The notes beneath the pieces are model-generated. The model had not been told where the DNA came from and ran no database searches. It saw only the letters and a program-made list of their open reading frames with translations. A stretch of DNA of 64,000 bases. It comes from Hippasteria phrygiana. Lineage: Eukaryota > Echinodermata > Asteroidea > Valvatida > Goniasteridae. The position numbers and the translations under genes were made by a program. Positions 21,168 through 32,946 of this stretch are shown piece by piece. The first letter of the stretch is position 1. Each line of letters starts with the position of its first letter. The stretch lies in the NCBI GenBank assembly GCA_037893225.1, contig JAZGUH010000774.1, forward strand, positions 186,001-250,000, in the 5' to 3' direction.

Positions 21168-21784
21168 TGAGCAAGTTCGATCAAGGACTATAGTTAACCA
21201 TAGTTCGACTAACTCTGATCGAACGCACGCTAGTCGACGATGGTTGGACTAGTCTAGTCGACGATTCGCGACCAGCCTACCGAGGTTGGTTGCATCGCTG
21301 GTTACCAATAGCCGTTTTAATAGCACAGTGCAGAGAGGACCAGTTATTAGAAAAATGGCAGAAAAACGTAAATATTCAGCAGCAGTGAACGATCGTTTTT
21401 TGTTACTTTGTCTTTCTTTAAACATGTTGAAATAATGCACACGTTACCACTTGTGACATTGTTGATTGGCCTATACTGAGCAAATATCGTCCGTCTCGCT
21501 TTCATCTATGAACTCGTCCAAAAACGTAAACAAACTAGCCACCGCCATGTTCTCATGGTCGCGTTGACATGACAATAGTTCGACTATAGTCGTTCGCACT
21601 TCAACTTCAGTGCTCATGCGCTACGTACGTCACAAACCAACCACAAGTTAATAACCATTGGTCCCATCCTCGACTCCATGGGCGCGTGTGGGTTCCTTGA
21701 GCAAGGCATGGTGGGAAAACATGGCGCCGCAAGATCGTGCCCATGGTAACGAGGTTGCCATTGATCCTTGATCGAACTTGCTCC
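21168..21784. mobile_element. MITE with GAGCAAGTTCGATCAAGGA ends
   Basis: The left end GAGCAAGTTCGATCAAGGA and the right end tccttgatcgaacttgctc are perfect 19-bp inverted repeats bounding about 615 bp. It directly abuts the MITE ending at 21166. The interior contains several tagtcgac words and no transposase. Confidence 0.75.
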
Positions 21785-21785
21785 T

Positions 21786-21872
21786 AATGTTAGCTTCGCT
21801 ACGCCCTCTTGTGTAAGCTTCGCTACGCCCTCTTGTGTTAGCTTCGCTACGCCCTCTTGTGTTGGCTTCGCA
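21786..21872 (+). repeat. 24-bp tandem repeat, about 3.5 units
   Basis: The unit gcttcgctacgccctcttgt plus gtna is repeated at 21792, 21816 and 21840, with a partial fourth copy. It follows the MITE end immediately. Confidence 0.8.
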
Positions 21873-22390
21873 TTATACGCAGTGTTGTGTTTCTGTTTTT
21901 CGCCCAATAAAGAGTGCACAGCTTTATGTTATTCTTCTGGTGTTGAATTGTTTTGTTTCAACTGGCGTGGTGGCAGCGTTTGGTAAAGAATTCATTCCGA
22001 GTACTATTAGCCCACAAACAGAACACCACTTATAGCTATAATCGAGCTACCAGAGTGTCACAAACCCGGGTCCCCCTACCCTCTCACACGCAATGTGTCC
22101 CCGGTCTAGTAATTAACGACGCTCATACATAATCATAAAGGGAAACAAAATGTACAGTTATCAAATATTTATTTACAAATTATACAAAATGCCCTATAAC
22201 AATCAACAAGACTAGATAAAAAAACCTTGAAATTAGCCAGTCATTTTAAACCTATGTTGAACATGGCACCTACACCTACACTAGGCCTATTTCGTTTTAA
22301 GAATGGACAGATTATATAAATATTTTTATAACAAAACTCTCCGGTTTTACGTAAAATTAGGTCTTGAAAATGTTACCCCATAGCTCACTT

Positions 22391-22605
22391 AGGCGAACAG
22401 TCCGCTTTCCGGTGAGTCTTCAATTAGCGACGCATCCATGCACTGTGAAACGGTGGTGGATGACGCTAGTGACCGTCCGTGCGAGCAAGGGGCAGTACAC
22501 GGCCGTCGTCCAGACCAAGTGGTGAGGCGATGCCATGGAAAGGTGATGCCCAGCCGATAGGCAAATCCCAAATATACGTATCGGGCGTGGAAAGGAGCCC
22601 TGAAA
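22391..22605 (-). CDS. Possible 3'-terminal exon of an unknown minus-strand gene
   Basis: On the minus strand an acceptor-like aatatttcag ends at about 22606 and an open frame runs to a stop at 22391, ending QCMDASLIEDSPESGLFA. A polyadenylation-signal complement (tttatt) lies about 220 bp further on. No domain and no upstream exon was recognised; the other two frames are also partly open, so this is weak. Confidence 0.2.
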
Positions 22606-23345
22606 TATTAAATACAGTCATAAGAACCTATCCTAGAATTTTTGGGCTGAGCTTACCCGTGCAAAATAAATCAACATTATCATAAAACGCAGCTACCCGC
22701 CCAAAGGGGCGTGTCCCAAAAATGATTTGCAATGCTGATGTCATTCAAATATGCACAAGCTAGAATACAACAACATTGGCAGATTCAATAATACATGTAG
22801 CTGAAATGAAGTAATTAAATAAAACTAAGACAAATTTAAAAAAAAATTACAGTCTATACTGGCTCCTATGGTCTGGAACACCGTCGGAGGGCAATTTCAC
22901 TGGCACTGCAGATGTTTAAAACGAACAAAACTCGCAGGCAAAATTCCAGCCAATCTCTCCTCAGCTACCGCTAAAATTGAGGCTATCGCCAAATTAATTC
23001 TCCAACTCCAGAATTAAAGGAAACATGATTTAGGATATATATTGCATTATTCCCCCTTAAAACAATAAAGTATTATCTTGACAATGATATTTTGTGTCCA
23101 GAGACAATTATTTCCCCGATTAAATATGAGGAAAAAAATTGAAAATGTTTGTCCAAGCTACTCCGCCCCCTGAGTGGGACCCTCATTAACATAAGTGTGT
23201 GACGTAGATCGAGGCACATTAAAGATTCTGCTGCGCGAGCCGGCCCCATTCATCACGCGTATGCATTGAGTGTACATGTACGTGCGTGTGCAGAACAGCG
23301 AAAATTCTTCGTCCAAAACATAAGCAAAATATAGTGTTTTCGGCC

Positions 23346-23671
23346 ATGCCGACAAGGTGTGTGGCTGCTGTGGGTGCAGCAAAACAACGAAGGATGGAGT
23401 AAGCCTTCAATTATTTCCAACTGAAAGGATTTGGACGGCGAAAGTGAAGGTGACAAGAGCGAAGTGGTCCGGCCCCAGCAGCTTTTCAGCGTTATGTAGC
23501 GAACACTTTGAGCCGTCGTGTTTCGATACTGGTATTTTCAAATCATAGGATGACCTTTTAAAATATGCTCAAGTCCACTGCCATCTTAAAAAAGTTCCCA
23601 GATGTGAGTAAGGTACAGGCGAAAGTAGTTAAACGGCCCATTCCCCGAGGAGCCTTCGCTGAAAGAGAATA
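23346..23671 (+). pseudogene. THAP zinc-finger domain, frameshifted
   Basis: The ATG at 23346 begins MPTRCVAA, the usual THAP start, then the frame shifts near 23370 (two extra bases) into CSKTTKDGVSLQLFP, followed by W at the expected position, and ALCSEHFEPSCF, which matches the THAP C2CH zinc ligands and HF motif. A TAG follows GIFKS, and a third frame carries LKSTAILKKFPDV and KRPIPRGAFAERE, resembling the AVPTxFP end and basic tail. THAP proteins bind DNA and occur in host factors and P-element or Kolobok transposases. The source is undetermined. Confidence 0.7.
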
Positions 23672-24579
23672 AATCAGGGTAAGTTCGATTTTTTTAAATA
23701 GTTGTTGCAACTTACGAAATTGCACGTGTAGACCTAGTGTTTATACGATGTACATGCGTCATTTACGGGTCCAGAATATAGAGTCGATCCATGAATTTCG
23801 GCGCCTCAGTCTACGTCACGAACAGCGCCCTCAATTTGAGTCTCAAAAAATTCAAAAAAGGGGGGGGGGGGGGCAATTTTTGGGCGGCAAATAATCACAC
23901 TAAATCTTCACTTGAACCAGTTTGGCTTTTAATTCACATTTAATACATATAAATGAATTTATTTATGAAATAGAATGCAATCCGGCCAGTTTGAGAAGCA
24001 TGTTTCCTTTAAGCAAAACACTTAGCAAAATCCAGCCAAGCAAAATTAGGAGCTATCGCTCTATACGTGCTATCGCACCTCAGGCCTGTCTGCCTCTACC
24101 AACCGCACCCCCAAAAAACCCTCTGCATCACCCCATGTACTGTGTAGGCCTACACCTCAGTGAGCCAGTATTGACATCAGCCTTAAAACCTCCATGCCCG
24201 TACCACACACGGGGGCTAACCATATCAAACCACACCTTGTTTTGCATAAAATGTACATATAAGGTATAGGTCAGACGTATTAACATGTAGTTGGAAAAAC
24301 TTATTGGACATACACTTCCCCTAAAATATCACTTGACTTGTGACAAAGAGCCAATACTAAGTAACATTTTATCTGGTACTCAACAGTAAGGCATATATCA
24401 TTGCCTCGCCACGTACTGTGTGGATCTTGGTTACAGTATAGATCTATACTTTTATGGCATCAACACCACAGACACCCAAACAATGGTGCCTCTTAAAGCA
24501 TGAAACGGTCAATTTCTTTGAAAACTGAAAACAAAACATTCTTTACACGCTAATACTTGACTCGAATTTTGCCCCATTC

Positions 24580-25640
24580 TTGGTTGATAATTGTACATGG
24601 GGAAAGAAGACAAAGTCTTCCCTATTGCGGGGATTTCAAGATGATCCGGCTGATGTTCAATCAGTGTCTCTGAAAACTGCTCTTCAAAAGTCGGCAATGC
24701 TTGATTTGATGCTCGGACAAATAGCTACAGGTAATTACTGTGCTGTAATTTCACGGAGTTCTATTGTGAAAAATTCTGTCTCGATATTTGGGGTAAGGTC
24801 CGGCTTCATTACGGTTTTCAGAGTACAGGTGCTCATTTCTTAGACTTCTGTGATATCAAACTAGAGCCAGATGAACGACCTGAAGATCTATAAGCCTATC
24901 AGCGTTTGATTGCCTTTGTCGAAGATAATCTGATGACAGTGAATGGTGGTATTTCCCACAATGGTGAACCTATCCCAGAAGATGAATAACTAACGCCCTA
25001 TATAGAGAATTTCATAGTCCTCCAGTGGTTGTCATTGATTCATACTGAACTCCCCCGTACGGTCTTGTTAAACAGCGGTATGGAAAATTAACAGAGCTGC
25101 GTTCTCGTTCATTGGCATCCCTCAAACCAGAGATCTCTCAAGCTCTTGAAAGTTTGTTAAACGAAATTCGTTCTTCTGAACATTCTCGGGCAATGCGTAC
25201 CGTACCACACCGACACCTCTCAACAAAACATACACACACCCCTTCCAAAAAAGCCATATCACACTCCACGGTCTTAGCCAAAACAACGTACCTCTAAATC
25301 TTGTCTCCTGTGTAAGCAGGCTGGACGCCCTGACCGCCATTTTCTTAGTACATGTAACTATCTCCCCCAGCAGGACAAACGCTACCTAGCTAAAGTTAGA
25401 CAAATTGCCAACATTCTTGATTGTGATGATGAAGATAGTGTTGAAAGAGTCTGATGCATGCACACAGCCTGATAGTCGCACATAGTGCAGCGCTGATGTT
25501 GCAGGACGTGATACCTCAGCTTTGCGCATACAGATAAGACAGTCTCCGTACTTTGATGTTTTCTGCGCACACAATGCTGTTCGCCTCTTACTATCCTGGG
25601 CGAAACACTCACATTCACTCGCAATGAAAAACTATTTACT
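24580..25640 (+). pseudogene. Ty3/gypsy-like gag to protease remnant
   Basis: The order and wording fit invertebrate gypsy gag: [57 protein letters not shown], then a CCHC-like knuckle [18 protein letters not shown] followed by [19 protein letters not shown]. Near 25520-25590 RIQIRQSPYFDVFCAHNAV resembles the linker before the aspartic protease, but the DSGA active site is not readable. Several stops (for example in EDL*AYQ and DE*LTP) and deletions break the frame. No LTRs were delimited. Confidence 0.7.
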
Positions 25641-25659
25641 TTTCAAGGACTACTTGTAC

Positions 25660-26000
25660 ACTGTAAAAAGTAATTTGTCATTCGGGCTATTAAATTTGTC
25701 ACAATGACTAACTTTGATTGGTGTTAATTGAATGACTAATTAATACGTGAGGACGACTAATTTATCATTGGAAATGACTAAAACGAAACGTCCTTTTGAC
25801 TGATGTACATTCGTAACTTGTTTCAAAGTATCCGTGACTTAAATGAAATAGTCATATGTGAAGGTTTTGACCAATTTCCTTAGTCAGTTGTAAAAGGCCC
25901 TTGACTAATTAAGGTGAGTGACTAATTTTGCAAAGTCAATTGTCTCTAGCTGTACATTGACTATATCTGACCATAGAGCCTTGCTCTCTATGTTCTGACC
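25660..26000. mobile_element. MITE-like sequence with cactgtaaaaa end and repeated tgactaa
   Basis: It starts acactgtaaaaagtaattt and contains many tgactaa/ttagtca words in both orientations. The terminal word matches CACTSTAAAAA ends at 58092 and near 7930. The right end is not defined. Confidence 0.35.
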
Positions 26001-26629
26001 AACTTGAGCTTTGTCATTTTCCCGCGTTCAGTCGGTTAATTACATTTAGGCGGGATTGTACGCGTCGTTTTGTTTATACGGGTGCATGTCACTAAATACT
26101 CTGTAAAAATCACTGCGCGCGAGCTCATTAATATTTTGTGAACCCTCGGGTAATTTTGAATAGGAGGTCCCTGGGGCCTATAAATGGGACTGATTGTAGA
26201 AATATTTGTGGAAATCAAGAATTGGTGACCCGTGGCTTCCAACTCGGGGGATTCCGTTCACAAAACGGACCAATACGTGGGTCTATTTGGCATAGAGGCG
26301 GGGGGCTACATTTAGACCTGGGCCCAGAGATGGGCCAACATTTTAGGGGTGGTTTGGGGGAGGGGAGTAAACAAAAAGTCATTCCTTCAACCCTCATAAA
26401 TTCTAAAAGAAAATTATTCTAGGAGTCTTAATCCTTAATTTCCAGTGAAAAGAACATTGCCACCTTACTCCTGAGCGTCACCAGGCGGCGCTCTTTCTGT
26501 CCGATTTTGTGTTGGTTACAATGAGCGCCGTATTTAGTGGAGTGGAACCATACCGTCGCCATTGTTACAAGTACATGTACACTACACACGTACATAACAA
26601 GGACACTTCTTGTGGTGCGCCGCGCCTTG

Positions 26630-26655
26630 TCAACTTAACGATGTCAAATATGCAA
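26630..26655 (+). other. Possible short first exon with an AG|GTAAGT donor
   Basis: ATGTCAAATATGCAAAG is followed by a perfect donor gtaagt at about 26657, near a CpG-rich stretch with gagcgccgta. It could be a first coding exon of the gene represented by 27189-27461, but reading-frame continuity cannot be shown. Confidence 0.25.
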
Positions 26656-27188
26656 AGGTAAGTCGATATGTGTTTCTGATTTTATTGATAAAGATTGATT
26701 TGATGATATAGGCCCATCTGGCAGTCACAAGTTTCCCGACTAGCTTTTCCGGCCGAACGTTCAATTCAGGCTAACGTTAGGACAGTTTAGCCCTATTTGC
26801 TATGTTCTTCCCCTTACTATGCTAGTCCGACTAACGTGTGTGTACTACCAATCATGACTATTTTTGTGGTAATCGTGTAGTGACCCATTTGAGAGAACGA
26901 AAACTCACTTTTAACTTTTTTAATTGTTCGATAAGTAAGATGTTATGACGAATATTAGCAGGGCTATTTTTGTAGAAAGAGGGCAGGGTATTGATAAATA
27001 GAACTTTCACAAACAGCTGATGTCTTTTAGTGTTACAACAGGCAAGGACAGTCTCATTTCAGGCAAACAAATGCAAGGGCACAAGGGGCTCATCAATTCA
27101 TGGCTCTTTTCATTATCAGGTCCCCTGAAAGTACAGTACAAGTTCTCAGATGAGATGTCCCTGTGCTGTGGTCCTTCAATGCAATTAG

Positions 27189-27461
27189 AAGAAGTTTGGA
27201 GACAACCAATCATCATCAGACCAGTCTTCCACCAAGAAAGCATCACCACAGTGGGGCATAGCCGATTACCAGCCAGCCAGGTCACGCGCAGAGGATGATG
27301 CCTCTATTGCAGCTCTCATCGTCTAGATGAAGCAGGAAGGTATACTAAACCGAAGTCTGATTGTGATGACTCTTGCTGATCGCCGACAACTCATCACGAA
27401 GGAGGGTGCCTCAATCATGACAATTCAAAAAACCAATCCCTGGCTTTTTGATGAAGACAAG
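27189..27461 (+). pseudogene. Uncharacterised coding exon with one in-frame stop
   Basis: Between an AG at 27188 and a donor aag|gttggt at 27462 there is a 91-codon frame. It reads SPQWGIADYQPARSRAEDDA, then TAG at 27324-27326, then TLADRRQLITKEGASIM and NPWLFDEDK. The pattern (aromatic Y-P-acidic EDDA, DRR, PWLFxED) recalls a repeated family of invertebrate proteins with no assigned function. One stop codon suggests a pseudogene or a TE-carried exon. Confidence 0.4.
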
Positions 27462-27479
27462 GTTGGTAAAATTAAATGT

Positions 27480-28500
27480 TTGTACGTCATAATGTAGCCC
27501 ATCATAAACTAGCTTTTAATATGGAATGAGTAGGATCATTTAATTGGTTTGATCGCAGTGGCATTTTTTTAAATTGTACGATTTATACATATTCAAACAA
27601 CAAATTAGAAAAACAACAAATTTTGAAGATATATACACATTCATAAGGGTTATAGGTTCCCTAACTAAAAAAAGGTGAAACAGTTTCAGTAAATTCAGTT
27701 TTAAATTTTAATGGTCATGTCCATTTTGCTGTAAAGTTAAAGCCTTCACACTGGCACAATCTCTCAACTGGGCCCCTGCTTCCGGTTACCCAACCTATCC
27801 TAATTTTTTTAAGCGACTCTAAAGTTTTTATATAAAAAATCAGTTGTTTTTCTGTCTTGATGAGAATACTTCTCAACACCCTTTTTATAAAAAAATGCAT
27901 GCAATATTTCTGCTGTCACTATTTGTTTGTTTGCCTTTTTGCAATCATTATTTTCTGGAAAAATAACTCCATGGTTTGAGTTTGACCCAGGCTGAAAGGC
28001 TGTGAAAAGAGCTTAACGTTAAGTTTATTGACCAACCATATGTATGAGCCGAAGCAGTTTCTCGTGTAGACTCATGGAAATCCCTGAGCTTATAAATCAT
28101 TCTGTGTACATCATTGTATAAGTCGTGTTCAAGGGCCTGTAACTCAAAAGTAGCTCTGGCAACTGGTGACTCATTTTGTTGGGTTGCGGTACATTTATCA
28201 TTTATAATTTCAGGTCAGTCCAGTTGGCAATAAAACATATAATAAACTTTTTAGAATGTGTTTTGGGTCCATGATGTATTTTTTGGTGATTCTCTATCAG
28301 CCCATTGTTTTCATTTGTAGAGAATATGCTTTTTGTTTTTGTATTTTTAACATAAGCAACTTGCAGTGCTGCTGCCCTGGGCATACCATGCTTGCTGAAG
28401 GAGCTGATCACCAACATAATGTGAGTTAAACATCTATAAATCAAGAATCAATTCATAAATTTGTTATTATGTAGCACATAATTTATGAATTATATATCTT
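27480..28500. other. Gene-free A/T-rich stretch
   Basis: No open frame with a domain was found on either strand. Confidence 0.4.
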
Positions 28501-28506
28501 AAAGTC

Positions 28507-29228
28507 TTGTTAGCACTTAAAATGTTGGATGTCTGCATCGTGTATTTTCACCAAGGTGGCAAACACAACAGTCTGTTACTACGGAGCAGCCAAGCCTACC
28601 AAAAACAACAGTACGACCGCCGGGCCGAAGGGGCTGGATATGAGCCGGGCCAACCGATGTGGCTGTACACCCCCGCCAAGAAGGTGGGTCGCACGCCCAA
28701 GCTGCAATGTTGGTGAGACGGGCCGTTCGTAGTGACGAAGAGGATGGACGACGTCACGTACCGGGTCCAGAAGTCCCCCCGAGCCAAAGCCAAAGTGGTC
28801 CACTATAACCGGCTGAAACCATACCTGGGCGACGCTGATGTGGGCTGGTGGGAGCGTACCGCTCTTGGACCCCAGGCGGAGAAGGACAGCACCACCGCGG
28901 AAGGACCGCCGCGGACTTCGGACCGATCGGGGCCCCGTTGGCGGACCCGGCGACCATGGCTGCCCCAGACGTCCAGTCGGATGACGGGGAAGGCCAAAAC
29001 ACCGGAGTGGTCCCGACTCCATGCGGAGTGGGGACGCCGCCACCGACTGAGACGACAGTGACAACCCCCGGCGAGCCGAGTGGGACGGGGGCCGGACCCG
29101 ACGAGGCAGTCAGCGAGGCGGCAGAAGAAGACGAGCCGACTATCCCCCCACCATTGGAGCCGGCTCCCGACAGAGTCACTAGGGCCGGGCGGAGAATTAT
29201 CCGTCCCAGTCGATACTGCCTCCCGTAG
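28507..29228 (+). pseudogene. Ty3/gypsy integrase C-terminal end
   Basis: The frame reads QAYQKQQYDRRAEGAGYEPG and MWLYTPAKKVGRTPKLQ, then CW, a TGA at 28714-28716, and DGPFVVTKRMDDVTYRVQ, followed by VVHYNRLKPYLGD. This is the C-terminal, GPF-containing domain of gypsy integrase. The TGA stands where family members have Trp. After a frameshift between about 28860 and 29060 the frame ends RVTRAGRRIIRPSRYCLP, the basic tail of such polyproteins. RT, RNase H and the integrase catalytic core are missing upstream. The region is strikingly GC-rich compared with its surroundings, as is the unassigned segment to 29690. Confidence 0.75.
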
Positions 29229-29700
29229 AACCTTCTACAGGAGGGACGTCCGCGAACGACACTACCCCTACTGTGCTGGAGTCTTCGTGGGATCGGTGAG
29301 TGCGGAGGTCGATGAGCTTGACGTCCACGCCAGCGACGGAGAGATGGACGCCGCTCCACCCCCTCCGCCTCCGACGTCCCACCGGGGGGGGGGGGGGGGC
29401 GACCACCCGGAACAGCCCCCCACTCAGCCGCTCCGAGCGCAGGGCAGTCGCCCTCGCCGCCGCACCTCACTCGTCGGGAGGGGTCACCAGGTCCCCGAGT
29501 CTCCCAGCAGGTCGGGGGACCGCGTCCACCCGGAACGCCCCGCAGACCGTACCACCCGGGACGTCCCTCGGAGGGGCGACCATCTAGGCCGGGGAGCCCG
29601 GAACGCTCCCCGGCGCCCCCCTCCCGACACCATTGGAACCGGCGCCAGGGCTGGAGAGGCCGACCGACCCGGACGAAATCCTCTACGCCACTTGGAGCGT
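29229..29700 (+). other. GC-rich segment after the gypsy fragment, possibly UTR or LTR
   Basis: Very GC-rich sequence with a G run at about 29385-29399. It may belong to the retroelement 3' region, but no matching 5' LTR occurs in the window. Open frames here are Pro/Arg-rich composition artefacts. Confidence 0.3.
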
Positions 29701-30003
29701 ATTTTTTTCCATTTTCTTTTTCAATTTTATCCCAAAACTCGAATTGATTTCGCTGGTTGATTCTTTCCATCTCGTTTCTATCTATATTTTGTTATTTGTA
29801 ATACACAAACACGACCCTACCTAGTTTGAAAGTTCATATACATGTACTAGTATCAGTGTGTGACTTCGCACAATAAATATCTCGATGGAAATACACGCGG
29901 TACAGAAATACACAAATGCAGCGTGGCCACTCATCAAATTTCAAATTCCCAAGATTCATCCAGTAAAATTCCCAAGGCGATGAGAAATACGGTGCAAAGA
30001 GCA

Positions 30004-30423
30004 TAGTCTGGTTCCCGGACCTCAAGATTCCCTGACGTCTAAATCTTAGGTCAGGTAGCAACCGCGGTTTAAAATAGATCATGACGTGTGTGTTAGTCCG
30101 AGTGACGTCAGTGGCATCATTTAAATTTAATATTCTTGCAAAATCCAGTCGGCAAAATACTGCAAGAGTGTGGCATTGATTTGTCAGTTTCTATATATAA
30201 TTGAGAATTCAAATTTCAGGATCTGTAACGGGCCTGACAGACATTTTGTTGTTGCGAACATCAAAGTTAACAGCCGAATGCTACCTAAAACAAGTTCGGA
30301 AAACTTGAGACATTTTCGGAAAATGTCAGAATTCTGACAGTTTTCGTCACGTGACATTAGCGGCTACCGGACCTAATAATTCATCAGAAATAGTCAGAAT
30401 ATTTTGGTCTGGGAACTAGACTA
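30004..30423. mobile_element. 420-bp MITE with TAGTCTGGTTCCC ends and a 9-bp target duplication
   Basis: The ends TAGTCTGGTTCCCGGACC and GGTCTGGGAACTAGACTA are 18-bp inverted repeats with two mismatches. The direct repeat caaagagca flanks both sides (29995-30003 and 30424-30432). A nine-base duplication fits Mutator-like elements better than hAT. No coding capacity. Confidence 0.8.
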
Positions 30424-30439
30424 CAAAGAGCATCGGAAT

Positions 30440-31850
30440 AAGCGCTTTGCGCATGTGCAATCCATATTTTTCCCACCAAAATTCTTAAGATCTTGGGAAA
30501 AATCCCAAGGAGTGGCCACAGTGCACACATGTATAACGCACGAGGCTAAAATGTTATGAAAATAGCTTTTTGAGAAATATACTTATGAAAAAATTATATC
30601 TCAAAATTTTTCTGATTATATTCTTAAATCACTATATATTTTAATATTTAGTTTGGAATTTTGTTGTATATTTACACAAACGATTAAATAATAAATATTC
30701 AAACAAAAAAATGCATCAACTTAACGTGTATCACAGGGGAAGCCAAGATGGCGTCTTTAATACACGCTCAGCATTAATTGCAAACTGCAAACTGGGGGGG
30801 GGGGGGGAGTCTTGTTTGATTGAATGTGGCTACCACATCGAAACTTCGTGAGGTTTTTTGGTCTAATGTTGAGCCAGCTCATACAGCTGAAACACACAAA
30901 GGTCGCGCCCACCAAAAAGTGGTCCATAGAGTGACATTGAGCCCCAGGAGATATGCCTTGTGTCAGCACTGGCATCCTTAGGGCTACGGTATGTGTTGTT
31001 CGGATGGAGTGAAGGACCCGGCGGCCATCGCTGAAGAGGCAGCCGTATTACGTTTATTAAACTGTTTATCGGCCTAACAACATTTGTGTGTTTGTTTTAC
31101 TTTGTGTATGGTTTGAAGTTTGACTTCCGGGGAATGTAAAAAAACAAACAAACATTGTTTGGTTGTCCTCCGCACCCCTTCGCCAGAGGGGGGCGCAGGA
31201 CAACCAAACAATTCTTTTTGGCCCAAGGAGGATTCAACATTTAATCAACACCCCATGCCAAAACCAGGCACTTCCTGCCAAAATCATTATTTTTGGGGGG
31301 CTCATCATATTATAAAGGAGTTCAAGAGCTTTATAAAATGAGCCTTCACCGGTGCCAATATGTGAACTATTTCTCAAGTTATGCATATACACACTGTACT
31401 GGTGGGGAATATACCCCCAAAGGGAGAGTTGAAAACGTCACCGTAAACAGATCTATTTGTGTAAAATATTCTGGTATTGGTGTAAATACTTTTGTATGTG
31501 TGTAAATATTCATATTTTTAAAATTGGAATGTATGCAAGGCCCAATGGAAACCAGTTTCAACTGTTTGGGCAGACCCTGGGTAAAGAAAAAAACAGATTA
31601 CCGCCTTTAATCTTTTTAAATTTCTATTTAATGCCATTGTTAAATGCGGGAACAGTCTGGTTTGGGCGTAAGCGGCCACTTGTATCCTCAAACACTGCCC
31701 ATCCCTATTTTGTATAAGACACTGTGACTTTTAATCATGCGTGTAATATAAGAACTATCTTTTTTCCCCTTAATTAGGGTTATTTGACAATAGGGGGAAC
31801 TATTCATAAGTTATGAAGAGTTATTAATTCTGCAGTAACATTCCACAGTC
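30440..31850. other. Gene-free stretch
   Basis: A CCAAGATGGCG word occurs at 30746, a G run at 30794-30807, and the inverted pair ttgtttggttgtcctcc/ggacaaccaaacaa at about 31155-31211 forms a hairpin around a GC-rich loop. No gene seen. Confidence 0.4.
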
Positions 31851-31940
31851 TATGAGAAATGTTGTTATAGCCATACATTACGCTCTTTTAGAGAAGAAAA
31901 TAGCCAAAATGGTTCAAGATCTGCTGCGGTAGTTTTTACC

Positions 31941-32055
31941 CTACTCAAAATACACCGGCGGTGTTCAGTATTCGCCCATGACCGACCACTTTCCTGGAAG
32001 CGCCCACTCGTGACTCCGTCAATACCAATGGGCCGTTCCAACCAGTCTCAGGCTG
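31941..32055 (-). pseudogene. Decayed exon 2 of a third NAA80-like copy
   Basis: On the minus strand LVLTESRVGASRKVVGHGRI is readable, matching LVLTESRESAYKEVLGHVRI of copy 2. The CEGLPCS segment is deleted, the ISPETENR segment is shortened, a TGA follows GVF, and the donor has shifted. The flank at 31868 (atagccatacattacgctc) resembles 500-520 next to copy 1 exon 2, so this is a duplicate of the gene region rather than chance. No other exon of this copy was found. Confidence 0.65.
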
Positions 32056-32834
32056 CGTCCGAATCGCTTGTCTGGCTGGGGCTATTGTCTAGGTGTTCGT
32101 CCATTACAACTACGCGTGACGTAGCCGTAGCTGTAGCTCTAGACGCCCATTTCGGACACGGCCTCAGTCTTATAGAAGAGGAATGAGAGTAGCATTTTTT
32201 TTATCCGGGAAAGGCTATCAGAGTTAACCCCATCCTCTTCAAATTGTGGTCATGGTCACGGGCTTGTCTGGGGGAGGGAGAGGGTAGAGGTGTGACATCG
32301 ACAGCCGTGCACCCAAAACCAGGCGCGGATCCAGGAATTTTGTAGGCGGGGGCACACCCAAAACGATGCGAGCGCGAAGCCCTTACGGCGTGGGGTCCGG
32401 GGCCCTTAAGGGCCCCGAACATTTTTGGATTCTGGATGCTCCGTGGTGCAATCTGAGGCGATTCCTGGCCACTTACCTGACTTTTTTAAACAAAAGTTTT
32501 GTAAAGATTATATTATCATTATTTTAGCAATTATTTTTACCCATTATTAATTTAGCCATGTCATGACTACACAAATCTTTGTTTCTCCCTCCCCCATTTT
32601 TGGCGTTCAATTTGCATTTTTTGCTCTTCATTTTTAATTTATCCGGAATTTGTGTTGGTTTTAATTCAGTCCAGTAAAAATTATCAAGAAAAGGGCTTGA
32701 TTTCAGAGTGTTCCTTGCCCTGTGCTAATTAAAACCATCAGCAGATCGGCTGCAAGACATATCACACTTCGTATAGGCCTAGGCCAATGTTTACTGGCGT
32801 CGATTCGTTATAATCACCGACAGCGTCGCCGAAG

Positions 32835-32946
32835 AGTCCCCGATGCAACGCCGATAAATGGAAACGCTTCATCGGGGACTTTCCCAACATGGACGGCGAC
32901 AGTCGGCAAAGATCAGCCAAGTTCAACTTTGCCGACTGTCGCCGTC
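32835..32946. repeat. Two adjacent perfect hairpins
   Basis: AGTCCCCGATG (32835-32845) pairs with CATCGGGGACT (32870-32880). Then gacggcgacagtcggcaaag (32892-32911) pairs perfectly over 20 bp with 32927-32946 around a 15-nt loop. The upstream segment gacagcgtcgccg is related to the second stem. It is likely a fold-back element; a structured RNA cannot be excluded. Confidence 0.7.

Noticed and set aside
28754..29770. A 338-codon minus-strand frame
   Set aside because: It is the antisense shadow of the GC-rich gypsy integrase end and its 3' region; the plus-strand frames have recognisable integrase motifs and this one has none.
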